DNA of 64,000 nucleotides from Aestuariivivens marinum (GCF_022662175.1 NZ_JAKMCR010000001.1:806001-870000); one strand, 5' to 3'. Shown: positions 24,903 to 34,950, counted from the stretch's first letter. A program made the numbers and translations. Notes: generated from the letters alone by a model not told the origin.

Positions 24903-25987
24903 TAGTTTTCTGAAGTATTATCTATATAGATACCCAATTTTTTGGCTCGGGTTTCCCAGCTTTTTCGAGCTAAAAGCTGCAAATCGGACACATTGTCGCT
25001 TTCGTCCATAATCTCAAGACCCAATAGAGTTTCAATAACATCTTCCATGGTTACCAAGCCGCTAACACTACCATATTCATCGACTACTAAAGCCATATGG
25101 TTTCTGCTTTCCACCAACTTTTCAAAAAGAGTAGGAATAGGCAAATTTCTGTTTACTACAATAATATCCCGTTTGATATCAGATAGTTTTTTGGAGCTAT
25201 TATCCAGAGCCATTTCCTTGAACACGTCGTCTTTTAAAACAAGTCCGGTAATGTTATCCGAATTGTCCCTGTAAACAGGAATTCTAGAGAATCTCAGGTT
25301 TAGATTTTTATTAAAAAATACTTCAACAGTTGAGGTTTCGTCTTCCGTTTTCATTACTGTTCTAGGAGTCATCACATCCTTAGCAAAAACTTGTTTAAAG
25401 TTGAGCAGGTTTTTAATAATAAGGCTTTCGTTTTCCTGAAATACCCCTTCTTTATGTGCCATATCGGTCATTGCCATAAAACTTTCCCTGCTCAGTACAC
25501 TACCATGGTGTCCCTTTCCTCCAATTAGTTTTGTAGTGAGTTGAAGCAACCAAAGTAATCCGGTCCATTTTAAAGGGAAGATTAAAACGGTAAGGGTTTT
25601 TGAGGTAAAATTAGCTAGGCCTTTCCAGTAAGTGGCACCAATGGTTTTCGGAATAATTTCGGAAGCCACTAAAATTAAAAAGGTCATAATAGCCGAAACA
25701 ATGCCTACAGTGTTAATTCCTAAAAATTCAATATTATGTAGGCTTTCGGCTTGAATACCCACCATCATGGCACCCAATGTATGAGCAATGGTGTTTAGGG
25801 TAAGAATGGCAATTAAAGGTTTGTCGACATCTTTTTTTAAGGTTTCCAACATTAAAGCATAATCTTTGCCTTCCTGTTTTTTAATGTTTATAAAGGTAGG
25901 AGTTACACTAAGTAAAACGGCTTCGAGAATGGAACATAAAAACGAAAAGAAAATGGAAATAGTTGCCCAAAAAATTAATGCGCTCAT
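24902..25987 (-). CDS. CNNM/CorC-family membrane protein (DUF21 and CBS pair)
   Basis: 361 residues. Four hydrophobic helices of the DUF21 domain (about 3-165: FWATISIFFSFLCSILEAVL; IIPKTIGATYWKG), then two CBS motifs (about 205-325: VMTPRTVMKTEDE; LVVDEYGSVSGLVTMEDVIE). Members export or sense Mg2+ and related ions; the 'hemolysin' label of this family is historical. The C-terminal CorC_HlyC domain is missing or very short, so this is the short form. Confidence 0.88.
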   Translation of the reverse strand: MSALIFWATISIFFSFLCSILEAVLLSVTPTFINIKKQEGKDYALMLETLKKDVDKPLIAILTLNTIAHTLGAMMVGIQAESLHNIEFLGINTVGIVSAIMTFLILVASEIIPKTIGATYWKGLANFTSKTLTVLIFPLKWTGLLWLLQLTTKLIGGKGHHGSVLSRESFMAMTDMAHKEGVFQENESLIIKNLLNFKQVFAKDVMTPRTVMKTEDETSTVEVFFNKNLNLRFSRIPVYRDNSDNITGLVLKDDVFKEMALDNSSKKLSDIKRDIIVVNRNLPIPTLFEKLVESRNHMALVVDEYGSVSGLVTMEDVIETLLGLEIMDESDNVSDLQLLARKSWETRAKKLGIYIDNTSEN

Positions 25988-26167
25988 AGCTTGTTTTAAA
26001 GGACTAAAATACTAATTATTTTTAATTGTATTGGCTGTTTAGAACACTTGTTGTAAAGTTGGGTAAACCAGAAGCTGATTAAAAAAGTAGAACAATAAAT
26101 CACATAAATTAACAAATAAGGTTTTGAAGCTACAAAAGTATTTTGTTTTGATTGTATTAATCAATGT

Positions 26168-27241
26168 CTAAAACAACTTTAGTTGCCCATGTTTGTAACT
26201 GTTATGAAGTGTAGTGTTGAGCTTGGGCATCCCTTTATCATTAAAATATTTCTGCCTAGCCAATTTCACCAGATTGTTTATCTGTTCTGCTATTTGACCT
26301 TCACCACGCATTCGTTTACCGTAACGACTGTCATTTAACGAGCCACCGTGGCAACTTTTAATTTGGTTCAGTATTTTTTCAGATCGATCGGGCATGGTCT
26401 TTTTTACCCAATCTGTAAAAATCTCGCCAATACCACCATTCAATCGTACTATAGTATGAGCAATAGATGATGCGCCGTGTTCTGAAGCAGCTTTAGCCAA
26501 GGGTAAAACCTCATGGCTGTTAATGGAGGGGATTAGTGGTGCTAGCATGACATTTACAGGAATGCCATGGTCGCTTAATGTTTTAACCGTTTCCAAACGT
26601 TTATTAATGGTTGCCGTTCTAGGTTCAAGAACACGCCTTGTGTCCTCGGAAAGAGAGGTAATGGATACATTAACCGCTATCAACAGGTCTTCATTAAGGG
26701 CTTTTAAAACATCCAAATCCCTTAATATCAATGCGTTTTTTGTAATAATGGCTACAGGGTGTCTGTACTTTAAAAATACTTCCAAACATTGTCTGGTGAT
26801 TTCAAATTTCTGTTCAGCAGGCTGATAACAATCGGTGTTGCCCGATAAAACAATAGGATGGACTTTCCAGCTTTTCTTTTTAAGTAAAGTTTCTAATAAT
26901 TTTGGAGCTTCTTTTTTAACTAAAATACGTCGCTCAAAATCCAATCCGGCACTATAACCCCAATATTCATGACTGTTTCTGGCGTAGCAATAAATACAGC
27001 CATGTTCGCAGCCTTGGTAAGGATTCATACTGTACATTAAACCCAAATCTGGACTTTTAACCTTGTTCACTATAGTCTTTGGGAAAACTGGCAGATAAAG
27101 TGTTTTGTTTTTATCGGTCGGTTCGCTTTCCTTTCTACAAAATTCCAAAAAGTCGCTACGTATTTCATGGTTCAGTTCGAAGAAACGATTAGGGACGTTA
27201 AGTTGTGCACCACGTCCTTTTATGGCATTTTTTTGGTTCAT
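26168..27241 (-). CDS. PA0069-family radical SAM protein
   Basis: 357 residues from ATG 27241 (MNQKNAIKGRGAQ); an ATG 13 codons earlier lacks family support. The SAM cluster is CEHGCIYCYARNSHEYWG (CxxxCxxC, about 78-85), the form seen in spore-photoproduct-lyase-like proteins, followed by VLSGNTDCYQPAEQKFEITR. Reaction unknown; the family is often found near DNA-repair genes, and ogt lies 1.3 kb away. Codons and GC match the neighbourhood. Confidence 0.88.
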   Translation of the reverse strand: MNQKNAIKGRGAQLNVPNRFFELNHEIRSDFLEFCRKESEPTDKNKTLYLPVFPKTIVNKVKSPDLGLMYSMNPYQGCEHGCIYCYARNSHEYWGYSAGLDFERRILVKKEAPKLLETLLKKKSWKVHPIVLSGNTDCYQPAEQKFEITRQCLEVFLKYRHPVAIITKNALILRDLDVLKALNEDLLIAVNVSITSLSEDTRRVLEPRTATINKRLETVKTLSDHGIPVNVMLAPLIPSINSHEVLPLAKAASEHGASSIAHTIVRLNGGIGEIFTDWVKKTMPDRSEKILNQIKSCHGGSLNDSRYGKRMRGEGQIAEQINNLVKLARQKYFNDKGMPKLNTTLHNSYKHGQLKLF

Positions 27242-27427
27242 TGTAGTAAAATTATGGGTTGAATACTTAATGGCGAACACTTTAAAATTAGATATAATTT
27301 GAATGGTAAACTGTTAAAACAAAAACGGGTTATCAACAAATGTGGTTTTGTGTTGCCGTAAAAAATGTCGAACTTAGTCTGCACCAGATATGTAGTGTAT
27401 TTTACAAATTTTGAAATAGTTTCTGTT

Positions 27428-28783
27428 ATGAATAAACCATCCATTTTTTTAATACTTTTTGCTTTTGTTTTTTTATCCTGTAATAAAACGAAGTCAGAGG
27501 AAAGCCCCAAAGAAGTAAAACGGCCAAATATTATTTTGGTGTACATGGACGATATGGGTTATGGCGATTTGGAATGCTATGGAAATCCACTTATAAAGAC
27601 CCCTAACATCAACAAAATGGCTCAGGAAGGCCTAAAGTTTACCTCGTTTTATGCGCCTAGTTCGGTGTGTACACCCTCCCGTGCAGGGTTGCTTACTGGG
27701 AGATATCCTATTAGGAATGCACCCAACAATTTTGGTCCAGAATCTACCACGGGTTTGCCTCTAACCGAGGTCACTATTGCCAATGTTTTAAAAGAAGCGG
27801 GATATGTAACGGGAGCGATTGGCAAATGGCACTTGGGACACTTGCCACAATACCTTCCCACTGCTCGCGGGTTCGATTATTTTTATGGTCTGCCCTATAG
27901 TAACGACATGATTTTACCTTGGTGCCCTTGGCTAACCGAAGATGACAGGTTGTATATGTATGAAAATGATAAACCGATTAAGGAAATTGGAAAGCAGCAG
28001 GATCGTTTGATGCTCGATTATTCCGAAAAGGCAATAAACTTTATTAAAGAACACAAAAACGAACCTTTTTTCCTGTATTTGGCCCATGCCATGCCCCATT
28101 TGCCCATTAGTGCACCGGAAGAATTTAAAAGTACTTCGCAAGCAGGCTTGTACGGCGATGTTATTGAAACTATAGATTGGACTATTGGCGAGCTTCTTAA
28201 AACCTTAAAGGAAAATAATTTAGAAGAAAATACCCTTGTTGTATTTACTAGCGATAATGGCCCTTGGCATAACTTGCCCGACCGTATGTTGGCCGATGGC
28301 GTGGAACGCTGGCATACAGGATCAGCAGGGTTTTTTAGGGGCGCCAAAATGACAACTTATGAAGGTGGCTCCAGAGTACCTGCCATTATGTATTGGCCCA
28401 ATACCATTAAAGAAAATCAAGTGAATAGAGATATCGTATCGGGGTTGGATTTGTTCCCAACATTTGTAGCCTTGGCGGAAGGCGAAATACCCAATCAATA
28501 TCCTATAGATGGGGAAAATCTATTGGGGTTGATTAAGGAACAACAGCATTCACCGCGTACGGCATTGATGTATTGCTCGGGCAAGACCATTGAAGCCATT
28601 CGTGAGCAGGAATGGAAACTACGAATCACCGAAACCGATAGTGTACAACTCTTTAACTTAAATGAAGACCCAAGTGAACAATACAATCGTGCTGCTTCAT
28701 TTCCAGATAAAGTGCTAAAGTTAAAATCAAAAATGAAGGTTTTTGCGAAAGAAACGGGATCGGAGGTTATTTTTGGGTTATAA
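27428..28783 (+). CDS. sulfatase lipoprotein (arylsulfatase family)
   Basis: 451 residues from ATG 27428, chosen because it gives a lipoprotein signal (FAFVFLSCNK, lipid Cys18). Metal-binding start NIILVYMDDMGYGDLE, nucleophile Cys81 in SSVCTPSRAGLLTGR (the CxPxR site converted to formylglycine), and TSDNGP for the second metal pair. Probably removes sulfate from a sulfated glycan or aryl ester at the cell surface. Needs a maturase not seen here. No glycan-utilisation genes surround it, which is unusual for marine Bacteroidota sulfatases. Confidence 0.93.
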   Translation: MNKPSIFLILFAFVFLSCNKTKSEESPKEVKRPNIILVYMDDMGYGDLECYGNPLIKTPNINKMAQEGLKFTSFYAPSSVCTPSRAGLLTGRYPIRNAPNNFGPESTTGLPLTEVTIANVLKEAGYVTGAIGKWHLGHLPQYLPTARGFDYFYGLPYSNDMILPWCPWLTEDDRLYMYENDKPIKEIGKQQDRLMLDYSEKAINFIKEHKNEPFFLYLAHAMPHLPISAPEEFKSTSQAGLYGDVIETIDWTIGELLKTLKENNLEENTLVVFTSDNGPWHNLPDRMLADGVERWHTGSAGFFRGAKMTTYEGGSRVPAIMYWPNTIKENQVNRDIVSGLDLFPTFVALAEGEIPNQYPIDGENLLGLIKEQQHSPRTALMYCSGKTIEAIREQEWKLRITETDSVQLFNLNEDPSEQYNRAASFPDKVLKLKSKMKVFAKETGSEVIFGL

Positions 28784-28935
28784 CTGTAGATATTTGTTAA
28801 TGTTGATGAATCGTTCACTCGGAGATGGATTATACATCTCTTAAGAAAGGGTTTCATATTAATGGCCTAATTATCTAACATTGGTTATTTAATTTTTAGA
28901 TTTTTGATTTTTATAACTGGAACAGGAGTTAAGTA

Positions 28936-29718
28936 TTATTCACCACTAAAATCAGCCTTTCGTTTTTCTAAAAAAGCAGAGGTACCTTCCTTAAAATCTT
29001 TAGTACCAAATGCATTTCCAAAGGCATTGATTTCGACATTGTAGCCATCAACACCATCTTTATAATTGGCATTAATGGATTTAATGGCTGCTGCAATAGC
29101 AACTGGTGAGTTTCGGGAAATTTTAATAGCGAGTTTTTCGCATAGAGGTAAAAGATCTTCTTGAGATGCAACATGGTTTACCAAGCCATAACTTAGCGCT
29201 TGGTTGGCATCAATCATTCCAGCAGTCATTATAAGTTCCATAGCACGACCTTTGCCAATGAGTTGTGGTAAGCGCTGTGTACCACCATAACCTGGGATAA
29301 CCCCTAAAGACACCTCAGGTAAGCCCATTTTAGCATTATCGCTAGCTACCCTAAAATGACAGGCCATTGCCAATTCAAGTCCACCACCTAATGCAAATCC
29401 ATTAATTGCTGCAATAACAGGGGTGCTTAAATTTTCAACAAAATCGAATAAAAGTTGTTGCCCATTAGCAGCTAATAGCTTACCTTCTTCAGCATTAAAA
29501 TGGGCAAATTCACTAATATCAGCACCAGCAACAAAAGCCTTGTCGCCACCGCCAGTAACAATTATGACCTTGATATTTTTATCCTTATTGGCTGTATCAA
29601 ACGCATCATGTAGTTCTTGTATCGTATCCTTGTTTAAAGCGTTTAATTTATTGGGACGGTTAACGGTGATAATAGAGGTGCTGTTATGGTTTTTGGAAAT
29701 AATATTTTGGTAGTTCAT
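28936..29718 (-). CDS. enoyl-CoA hydratase/isomerase family protein
   Basis: 260 residues. Crotonase fold with oxyanion-hole segments KAFVAGADISEFAHF and NGFALGGGLELAMACHFRVA, and catalytic Glu in PEVSLGVIPGYGGTQRLPQL. Both glutamates of true hydratases seem present, so hydration of trans-2-enoyl-CoA (perhaps crotonyl-CoA) is likely. Lies four bases after the histidine kinase gene on the minus strand. Confidence 0.9.
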   Translation of the reverse strand: MNYQNIISKNHNSTSIITVNRPNKLNALNKDTIQELHDAFDTANKDKNIKVIIVTGGGDKAFVAGADISEFAHFNAEEGKLLAANGQQLLFDFVENLSTPVIAAINGFALGGGLELAMACHFRVASDNAKMGLPEVSLGVIPGYGGTQRLPQLIGKGRAMELIMTAGMIDANQALSYGLVNHVASQEDLLPLCEKLAIKISRNSPVAIAAAIKSINANYKDGVDGYNVEINAFGNAFGTKDFKEGTSAFLEKRKADFSGE

Positions 29719-29722
29719 GATG

Positions 29723-31174
29723 TTAAGCTTTTGGGAATACTACTTTAAACATAGTGCCTTTGTCTTTCTGAGATTCAAAAGAAATGGAACCGTTATAGGT
29801 TTCAACAATGTTTTTAACCATTGCCAAGCCAAGCCCCATACCGCTTGATTTTGTAGTAAACTTAGGTTCAAATACCTTGTCCTTGTTTTCTTCTGGAACA
29901 CCAGAACCATTATCGGTAACAGTTATAATCACATTGTTGTCCAGTTCGCTTACGTGGACTATAATTTGTGGAGTGTCAATTTTTGAAATGGCTTGTATTG
30001 CATTTTTAACCAAATTAGTAACCACTCGGATGAGCTGAGTTCTGTCGAACTTAGCAATAATTTCTTCGGCATCCCTAGTAAATATAATATATTCTTCGTT
30101 AAATATATCTAATGCTAATTTAACAATATTAACCACGTTTAAGGTTTCGTTTTGCTGTGCGGGCATTTTGGCAAAAGTAGAGAATGCCGATGCAATGGAG
30201 CTCATTGTATCGATTTGTTGGATTAAGGTTTTGCTGTATTCATCTACTTTAGAGATGATAGTTGAGTCTTTTGGATCAAATTTTCGTTGAAAGTTTTGAA
30301 CGGTCAAGCGCATGGGAGTTAACGGATTTTTAATCTCGTGTGCCACCTGTTTGGCCATTTCTCGCCAGGCCTGTTCACGCTCACTGGTCGCCAACTTAAC
30401 AGCGCTCTCCTCCAACTCGTCAATCATACTATTATAGGAGTTTACCAAAGTGGATATTTCTTCGCTGGTATCGTCTATAACAATCTTTTCATTCCTTTTT
30501 TCCAGTCGGGTAGCATTTATTTTGTCACTAATGGCCTTTAAGGATTTTGTAATGTATCTAGACAACCAAAAGGAAATTACTATGGCCATAATTAATACAA
30601 ACAAATAGACAAAGCTTAAACGTGTTAGAAATTCGTTAAGTTCTCTTGCTAAAAAGTCGTCTCGCTCTAAATAAGGAAGATTTAAAATAGCTAAGGGTTT
30701 AAATTTTCTATCGGTGATATAGGTGTAGGACGACAGATAAGCTTCTCCATTTTCTTCATGTTTATCTACAAACCTATGGTCAGCAGTATTGGAAACAGCA
30801 TTTAAAATTTCGGCTCTTAAGCAATGGTGCAATGTGTCCTGTGCTAATATGGCCTTTGAGGATTTCAAAAGTGTGCCTTCTAAATCGTAAAGATTAATCT
30901 GTAAGGAGTGGATGTCGGCTATTTTATTAAGTTCATCTTTAAAGATAAGAGGTATTTTTTCTGTTAAAACTGGATATGAAGTTTCCTTGATAACATTTCC
31001 TAAATGCCTTTGTATGGCTCTTTCCTTACGCTGTAAACGTTGTTTGTGGTAGTCTTTGGTCTCTTCGTTATATTGATAAATAGCCACAAGCGCTATAATT
31101 ATTGATGCCACAAGCACTAATAAAATCATAGCAATAAAAATGCGGGTACGTAAAGACAGGCTTTTAAGTTTCAT
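29723..31174 (-). CDS. sensor histidine kinase
   Basis: 483 residues from ATG 31174 (MKLKSLSLRTRIF); two nearby upstream starts are possible. Two transmembrane helices (about 12-33 and 185-208) flank a periplasmic sensor region, then HAMP (about 210-262), the phospho-His in AKQVAHEIKNPLTPMRLT and a GHKL ATPase with NLVKNAIQAI (N box), DNGSGVPEE (G1) and GMGLGLAMVKNI (G2). NtrY-like order. No response regulator gene is adjacent, so the partner is unknown. Confidence 0.9.
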   Translation of the reverse strand: MKLKSLSLRTRIFIAMILLVLVASIIIALVAIYQYNEETKDYHKQRLQRKERAIQRHLGNVIKETSYPVLTEKIPLIFKDELNKIADIHSLQINLYDLEGTLLKSSKAILAQDTLHHCLRAEILNAVSNTADHRFVDKHEENGEAYLSSYTYITDRKFKPLAILNLPYLERDDFLARELNEFLTRLSFVYLFVLIMAIVISFWLSRYITKSLKAISDKINATRLEKRNEKIVIDDTSEEISTLVNSYNSMIDELEESAVKLATSEREQAWREMAKQVAHEIKNPLTPMRLTVQNFQRKFDPKDSTIISKVDEYSKTLIQQIDTMSSIASAFSTFAKMPAQQNETLNVVNIVKLALDIFNEEYIIFTRDAEEIIAKFDRTQLIRVVTNLVKNAIQAISKIDTPQIIVHVSELDNNVIITVTDNGSGVPEENKDKVFEPKFTTKSSGMGLGLAMVKNIVETYNGSISFESQKDKGTMFKVVFPKA

Positions 31175-31283
31175 TGGCATAAATATAACAATAATCACAC
31201 CAACTCTTTTCCAAGAAATTCTAAAAAGATAAAACCAAAAACCAACAATTTATTTGTTTAGGATATGGAATTTAAAATTCCCC

Positions 31284-31844
31284 CTAGGCTTCAGGGTTTC
31301 GTTCCCTGATATTTTTATAAACTTTAAAACCTAACATAATAAGAACGCCTAAAACCATAAGGCCAATAATGCCCCAAATCCAATTTATTGTACTTTTTAA
31401 AATCGCCAAAAACACTACGGCAAATAAGATAAAGGTGGCACCTTCATTCCAAATACGCATAAAGCTAGATGATTTATTTATTACATCTTGCTGTAGTTGC
31501 TTAAAATACTGATGCGTTTTTAAGTGATAAATAAAGAGCATTACCACAAAGACTAGCTTAACTTTCATCCAACCACTGTATAATAGTGGATGATTTAAAA
31601 TGAGCAATATAACTGCAAAAAAAGTAGCCAAAATAGCTGAAGGCCAAGTGATAATATACCATAAACGTTTGGCCATGAGTTTCAATTGTTTTCCAAGGAT
31701 TTCCTTTTCTGGTAAAGGTTTGTAATAGGCTTCAATTTGATACACAAACAATCTTGGAATATAAAATAAACCTGCAAACCAAGTAATAACAAAAATGAGA
31801 TGAAAGGCTTTGATGTATTGGTAATATTCTAAAAATTCATCCAT
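31284..31844 (-). CDS. hemJ: protoporphyrinogen IX oxidase HemJ (CopD family)
   Basis: 186 residues with four to five membrane helices (YIKAFHLIFVITWFAGLFYI; WPSAILATFFAVILLI; MKVKLVFVVMLFIYHLK; ILFAVVFLAIL). The early His in the first helix and the Lys of GWMKVKLVFV are conserved in HemJ. It should oxidise protoporphyrinogen to protoporphyrin in the inner membrane. Twelve bases after hemH, which uses its product, so the last two steps of heme synthesis are coupled. Confidence 0.87.
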   Translation of the reverse strand: MDEFLEYYQYIKAFHLIFVITWFAGLFYIPRLFVYQIEAYYKPLPEKEILGKQLKLMAKRLWYIITWPSAILATFFAVILLILNHPLLYSGWMKVKLVFVVMLFIYHLKTHQYFKQLQQDVINKSSSFMRIWNEGATFILFAVVFLAILKSTINWIWGIIGLMVLGVLIMLGFKVYKNIRERNPEA

Positions 31845-31856
31845 AAATCATATAGT

Positions 31857-32882
31857 TTAAACATTGATATTGGACCATTTGTTTATCCAATTAGCCAATA
31901 AATCAACAAACTCTTGGTCGTCATTTAGACAAGGGATTGTGGTATATGTATTGCCTCCCATTTCATGAAAAATCTCCTGACCTTCCATAGCAATTTCTTC
32001 TAGAGTTTCTAAACAATCACTAACAAAAGCAGGAGTAACAATGGCCATGTTTTTAACACCTTGTTTTGCCAAGCGCTCAATGGTGCGATCTGTATAAGGT
32101 TGCAACCACGGATCGAAGCCTAATCGCGATTGAAATGAGGTTGAGTAAGAACCTTCTTTTAAATCAAGCTTTTTTGCGACCAATCTGGTAACTTCCAAAC
32201 ATTGGTGTCTATAACAAAACTCATGGGCATTACTTGGAGTAACACAGCATTTGCCATCAATTCTGCAATGTGATTTGGTGATATCACTTTTTCGAATATG
32301 GCGTTCTGGAACACCATGGTAAGAAAAGAGTAAATGCTCGTATGGTTTATTTTCTAAATGTGTCTTAATGGAGTTTGAGAGTACTTTAATGTAATCGGGA
32401 TTGTTGTAAAATGCAGGAACAGTTTCTATTTTTAACTGCGGGAAATGAGTTTGCCTTATTTTTTCAGCTAAAACTAGGATGGTTTCGGTAGTCGCCATTG
32501 CAAATTGCGGATAAAGAGGAAACAACAACACTTCATCTACCCCTTTATCGACCAACTCCCGGAACCCTTTTTCAATGGTCATACTGCCATAACGCATCGC
32601 CAAAGCTACTGGTACATCAACTTCTTTTTGTACTTTCTTTTTAAGTCTTTCAGAGATGACTATAAGCGGACTCCCTTCTTCCCACCATATTTTTTTATAG
32701 GCTGCAGCAGAGGCTTTAGGTCTTGTTTTTAAAATAATGCCCCTTACCAGTAAAGCTCTGGCAGTGTAGGGGATATCTATAACCCGTTCGTCCATTAAAA
32801 ATTCGCCCAAATATTTTTTTACATCCTTTGGTTCAGGGCTATCGGGTGAACCTAGGTTTACGAGTAAAATTCCTTTCTTCAT
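31857..32882 (-). CDS. hemH: ferrochelatase
   Basis: 341 residues from ATG 32882 (MKKGILLVNLGSPDSPEP); an ATG five codons earlier lacks family support. Ferrochelatase patterns LLFSYHGVPERHIRKSD (metal-binding His) and YSTSFQSRLGFDPWLQPYTD, with late CLETLEEIAMEGQ (Glu). Inserts Fe2+ into protoporphyrin IX. Paired with hemJ. Confidence 0.95.
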   Translation of the reverse strand: MKKGILLVNLGSPDSPEPKDVKKYLGEFLMDERVIDIPYTARALLVRGIILKTRPKASAAAYKKIWWEEGSPLIVISERLKKKVQKEVDVPVALAMRYGSMTIEKGFRELVDKGVDEVLLFPLYPQFAMATTETILVLAEKIRQTHFPQLKIETVPAFYNNPDYIKVLSNSIKTHLENKPYEHLLFSYHGVPERHIRKSDITKSHCRIDGKCCVTPSNAHEFCYRHQCLEVTRLVAKKLDLKEGSYSTSFQSRLGFDPWLQPYTDRTIERLAKQGVKNMAIVTPAFVSDCLETLEEIAMEGQEIFHEMGGNTYTTIPCLNDDQEFVDLLANWINKWSNINV

Positions 32883-32998
32883 AGTGTAAAAATACAATAG
32901 TAATTATAATAACAATACTTTGCTATTATAGTATTTTATTATTAAGAATTAAATCAAATTGATATCTCATATTTTAAAAACACTACAACTATTCCGCT

Positions 32999-33145
32999 TC
33001 ATATTTTTTTGCGATGATACAACTTTGGTCGCTCTTCATTGTAATCGCAATCTTGAAAGATTCCGAATGATACCGAAGGGCGCACTAACGATTTAGTAAT
33101 CACTCTTTTAGTAAGGGCTTCTATTTTAGGTGTTAAATATTTCAT
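32999..33145 (-). CDS. possible 48-residue small basic protein
   Basis: ATG 33145 to TGA 32999 on the minus strand, 48 residues (starts MKYLTPKIEALTKR, ends YHRKKI), basic, no membrane segment or signal. It fills most of the 296-base gap between hemH and the ThuA gene. Codon use looks like the neighbours. No family recognised; 34 bases after the ThuA gene's stop, so it could belong to the AraC-ThuA transcript. Confidence 0.35.
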   Translation of the reverse strand: MKYLTPKIEALTKRVITKSLVRPSVSFGIFQDCDYNEERPKLYHRKKI

Positions 33146-33178
33146 TTTCAGAATTTTGATTAAACTAAAACACTAAAA

Positions 33179-33889
33179 CTACCGCTTTAAACAATATAAA
33201 ATACCCCCTAATAAATGATTTTGAAATTCTGGCTCACTATACGATTCTACCGTATGCCCCATAGCGGTGTAAAACGATTTTCCACCGTCGAATTCATGAT
33301 ACCAGGCGATAGGATGAAACGCCCCATTTTTTCCGCCTTCATATGTTGTTTCATCTAGCATTAAAAGCACATTTACCTTTTTATTTATCGACTTAAAATT
33401 ATACCATTCATCAAAATGAACCCATTTATCGGGCAAATGTTTTGTAGACTCATGCGACCTAATAATTCGGTTTACTGTTGCTTGAGCGGGTTTTGGGTGA
33501 TTTAAAAAATAAGCTCCAACCAATTTATTGTACCAAGGCCAATCAAACTCGGTATCGGTTGCTGCATGTATACCCATAAAACTTCCGCCTTTATTAATGT
33601 ACTTTTTAAAGGCCTGCTCTTGTTCGGTGTTTAAAATATCTCCGGTTGTATTTAAAAAAATCACCAAATCGTAATGCTTTAACTTTTTATAGGTAAAGTT
33701 GTCGGTATCTTCGGTTTGTGTGATTTTAAAATGATTTTTACTTCCTAATTCTTTTAATGTCTGAACACCCGTTTCTATAGATTTATGTCTGAAACCTGCT
33801 GTTTTTGTGAACACTAAAACCTGTGTGTCTTTTGGAACTTCTGTAAAACTCGTTAAAACAACAAGTAAGCTCAACATTAGTATTCTCAT
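33179..33889 (-). CDS. secreted ThuA-domain protein
   Basis: 236 residues with an N-terminal signal (MRILMLSLLVVLTSF). The ThuA-like glutamine-amidotransferase fold is seen in VLVFTKTAGFRHKSIE, HYDLVIFLNTTGDIL, GGSFMGIHAATDTEFDWPWY and the late GAFHPIAWYHEFDGGKSFY. ThuA-type proteins are linked to sugar metabolism (trehalose use) but their reaction is uncertain. Three bases after the AraC gene, so one operon; a regulatory tie between the two is plausible. Confidence 0.87.
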   Translation of the reverse strand: MRILMLSLLVVLTSFTEVPKDTQVLVFTKTAGFRHKSIETGVQTLKELGSKNHFKITQTEDTDNFTYKKLKHYDLVIFLNTTGDILNTEQEQAFKKYINKGGSFMGIHAATDTEFDWPWYNKLVGAYFLNHPKPAQATVNRIIRSHESTKHLPDKWVHFDEWYNFKSINKKVNVLLMLDETTYEGGKNGAFHPIAWYHEFDGGKSFYTAMGHTVESYSEPEFQNHLLGGILYCLKR

Positions 33890-33892
33890 AGA

Positions 33893-34789
33893 TTAACTTA
33901 TAGATTGCAAATATTTTTTTGGTGTTGTACCATATTTCTTTTTAAAAGCAGCTATAAAATGGCTCGCTGTACTATAGCCCACTTTATGTCCTACTTCATT
34001 AACGTTGTGCTCACCAGACTCCAGTAACTTACGGGCAACTTCCATTTTATAATCAAACAAAAAACTAAATACTGAATCCCCATAAATCTGTTTGAATCCT
34101 TCTTTTAATTTTTTAATGTTTAAACCAATTTCATCAGCCAAATCCTGTAATGTAGGAGGTTCGGCCATTCGCGCTACAATTATATCCTTGGCTTTCCTTA
34201 TTTTAATAACATTAGTCTCATCGACCAAAAACGGACACTGCTCCACATCAGCCTCTTCGCTTCTGTTAAAATACAGACTTAGTAATTCGTATGCTTTTCC
34301 TTTAAAATATAGGCTTTTAATTGATGAATTAAGGCTGTAGTTAATCATTTGGTTTAATACTATGGACATTGATGGTGAAATAATACCGTCCTTATAATAT
34401 TTTTTGTCCTTATTATCAGCATTTAAAAATGAAATATAATCGGCTTCTTCTGAGAACAAACTATGAAATTTTTTAATGGTAATTAGGATGGAAACAATCC
34501 ATGAATTGGGATCCAATTGTAGGTCAATGGGTAAATTTCGTTGCGGATTGTATAATAATAAGGAGTTTTCTTCAGGAATATCCAAAACATAACTTCCTTG
34601 GTTAAAAACAAACTTGGTTGTGCCTTTTATACAAAAGTGAAACTGAATAAAATCGCTATCTATTTCTTTTGTAAGATTTTGAGCGACATTTTTTTCGTTT
34701 TTATGAGTTAAAATTAAAAAGCCAACATCTACTTTAGTCTCTTCAAAAGAACTTTCAGCGATATTTTCTAAGTTAATTTTTTTATCCAT
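33893..34789 (-). CDS. AraC-family transcriptional regulator
   Basis: 298 residues. N-terminal cupin-like ligand region (FIQFHFCIKGTTKFVFNQGS) and a C-terminal double helix-turn-helix (about 200-298: LQDLADEIGLNIKKLKEGFK; VNEVGHKVGYSTASHFIAAFKKKYGTTP). Divergent from hemA with 193 bases between starts; an AraC gene divergent from hemA is, from memory, a recurring arrangement in Flavobacteriaceae, so it may act on heme synthesis. Signal unknown. Confidence 0.92.
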   Translation of the reverse strand: MDKKINLENIAESSFEETKVDVGFLILTHKNEKNVAQNLTKEIDSDFIQFHFCIKGTTKFVFNQGSYVLDIPEENSLLLYNPQRNLPIDLQLDPNSWIVSILITIKKFHSLFSEEADYISFLNADNKDKKYYKDGIISPSMSIVLNQMINYSLNSSIKSLYFKGKAYELLSLYFNRSEEADVEQCPFLVDETNVIKIRKAKDIIVARMAEPPTLQDLADEIGLNIKKLKEGFKQIYGDSVFSFLFDYKMEVARKLLESGEHNVNEVGHKVGYSTASHFIAAFKKKYGTTPKKYLQSIS

Positions 34790-34950
34790 TTTCGAAATTT
34801 ATTTAGATTGATTCTAAATATAAGACTTCAAAACCATTGAATTCACTACAAAAGTATGACATTTATCATATTATTTTAAAAAAAATGTTTAAAAAACAAC
34901 AAGCGACATTAAAAGTTCTTTCATCGTTATTTTTTTTTAAACTATCATTC

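Noticed and set aside
24902-25987. Hemolysin label for the CNNM/CorC gene
   Set aside because: Historical family name; DUF21 plus CBS domains mean ion transport or sensing, not a toxin.
27365-27427. Upstream ATG for the sulfatase
   Set aside because: It would bury the lipoprotein signal peptide that begins at ATG 27428.
32090-32110. AAGGTTGCAACC in hemH as a further ECF promoter
   Set aside because: Inside a coding region, and the CATCT block at 11 bases is absent.
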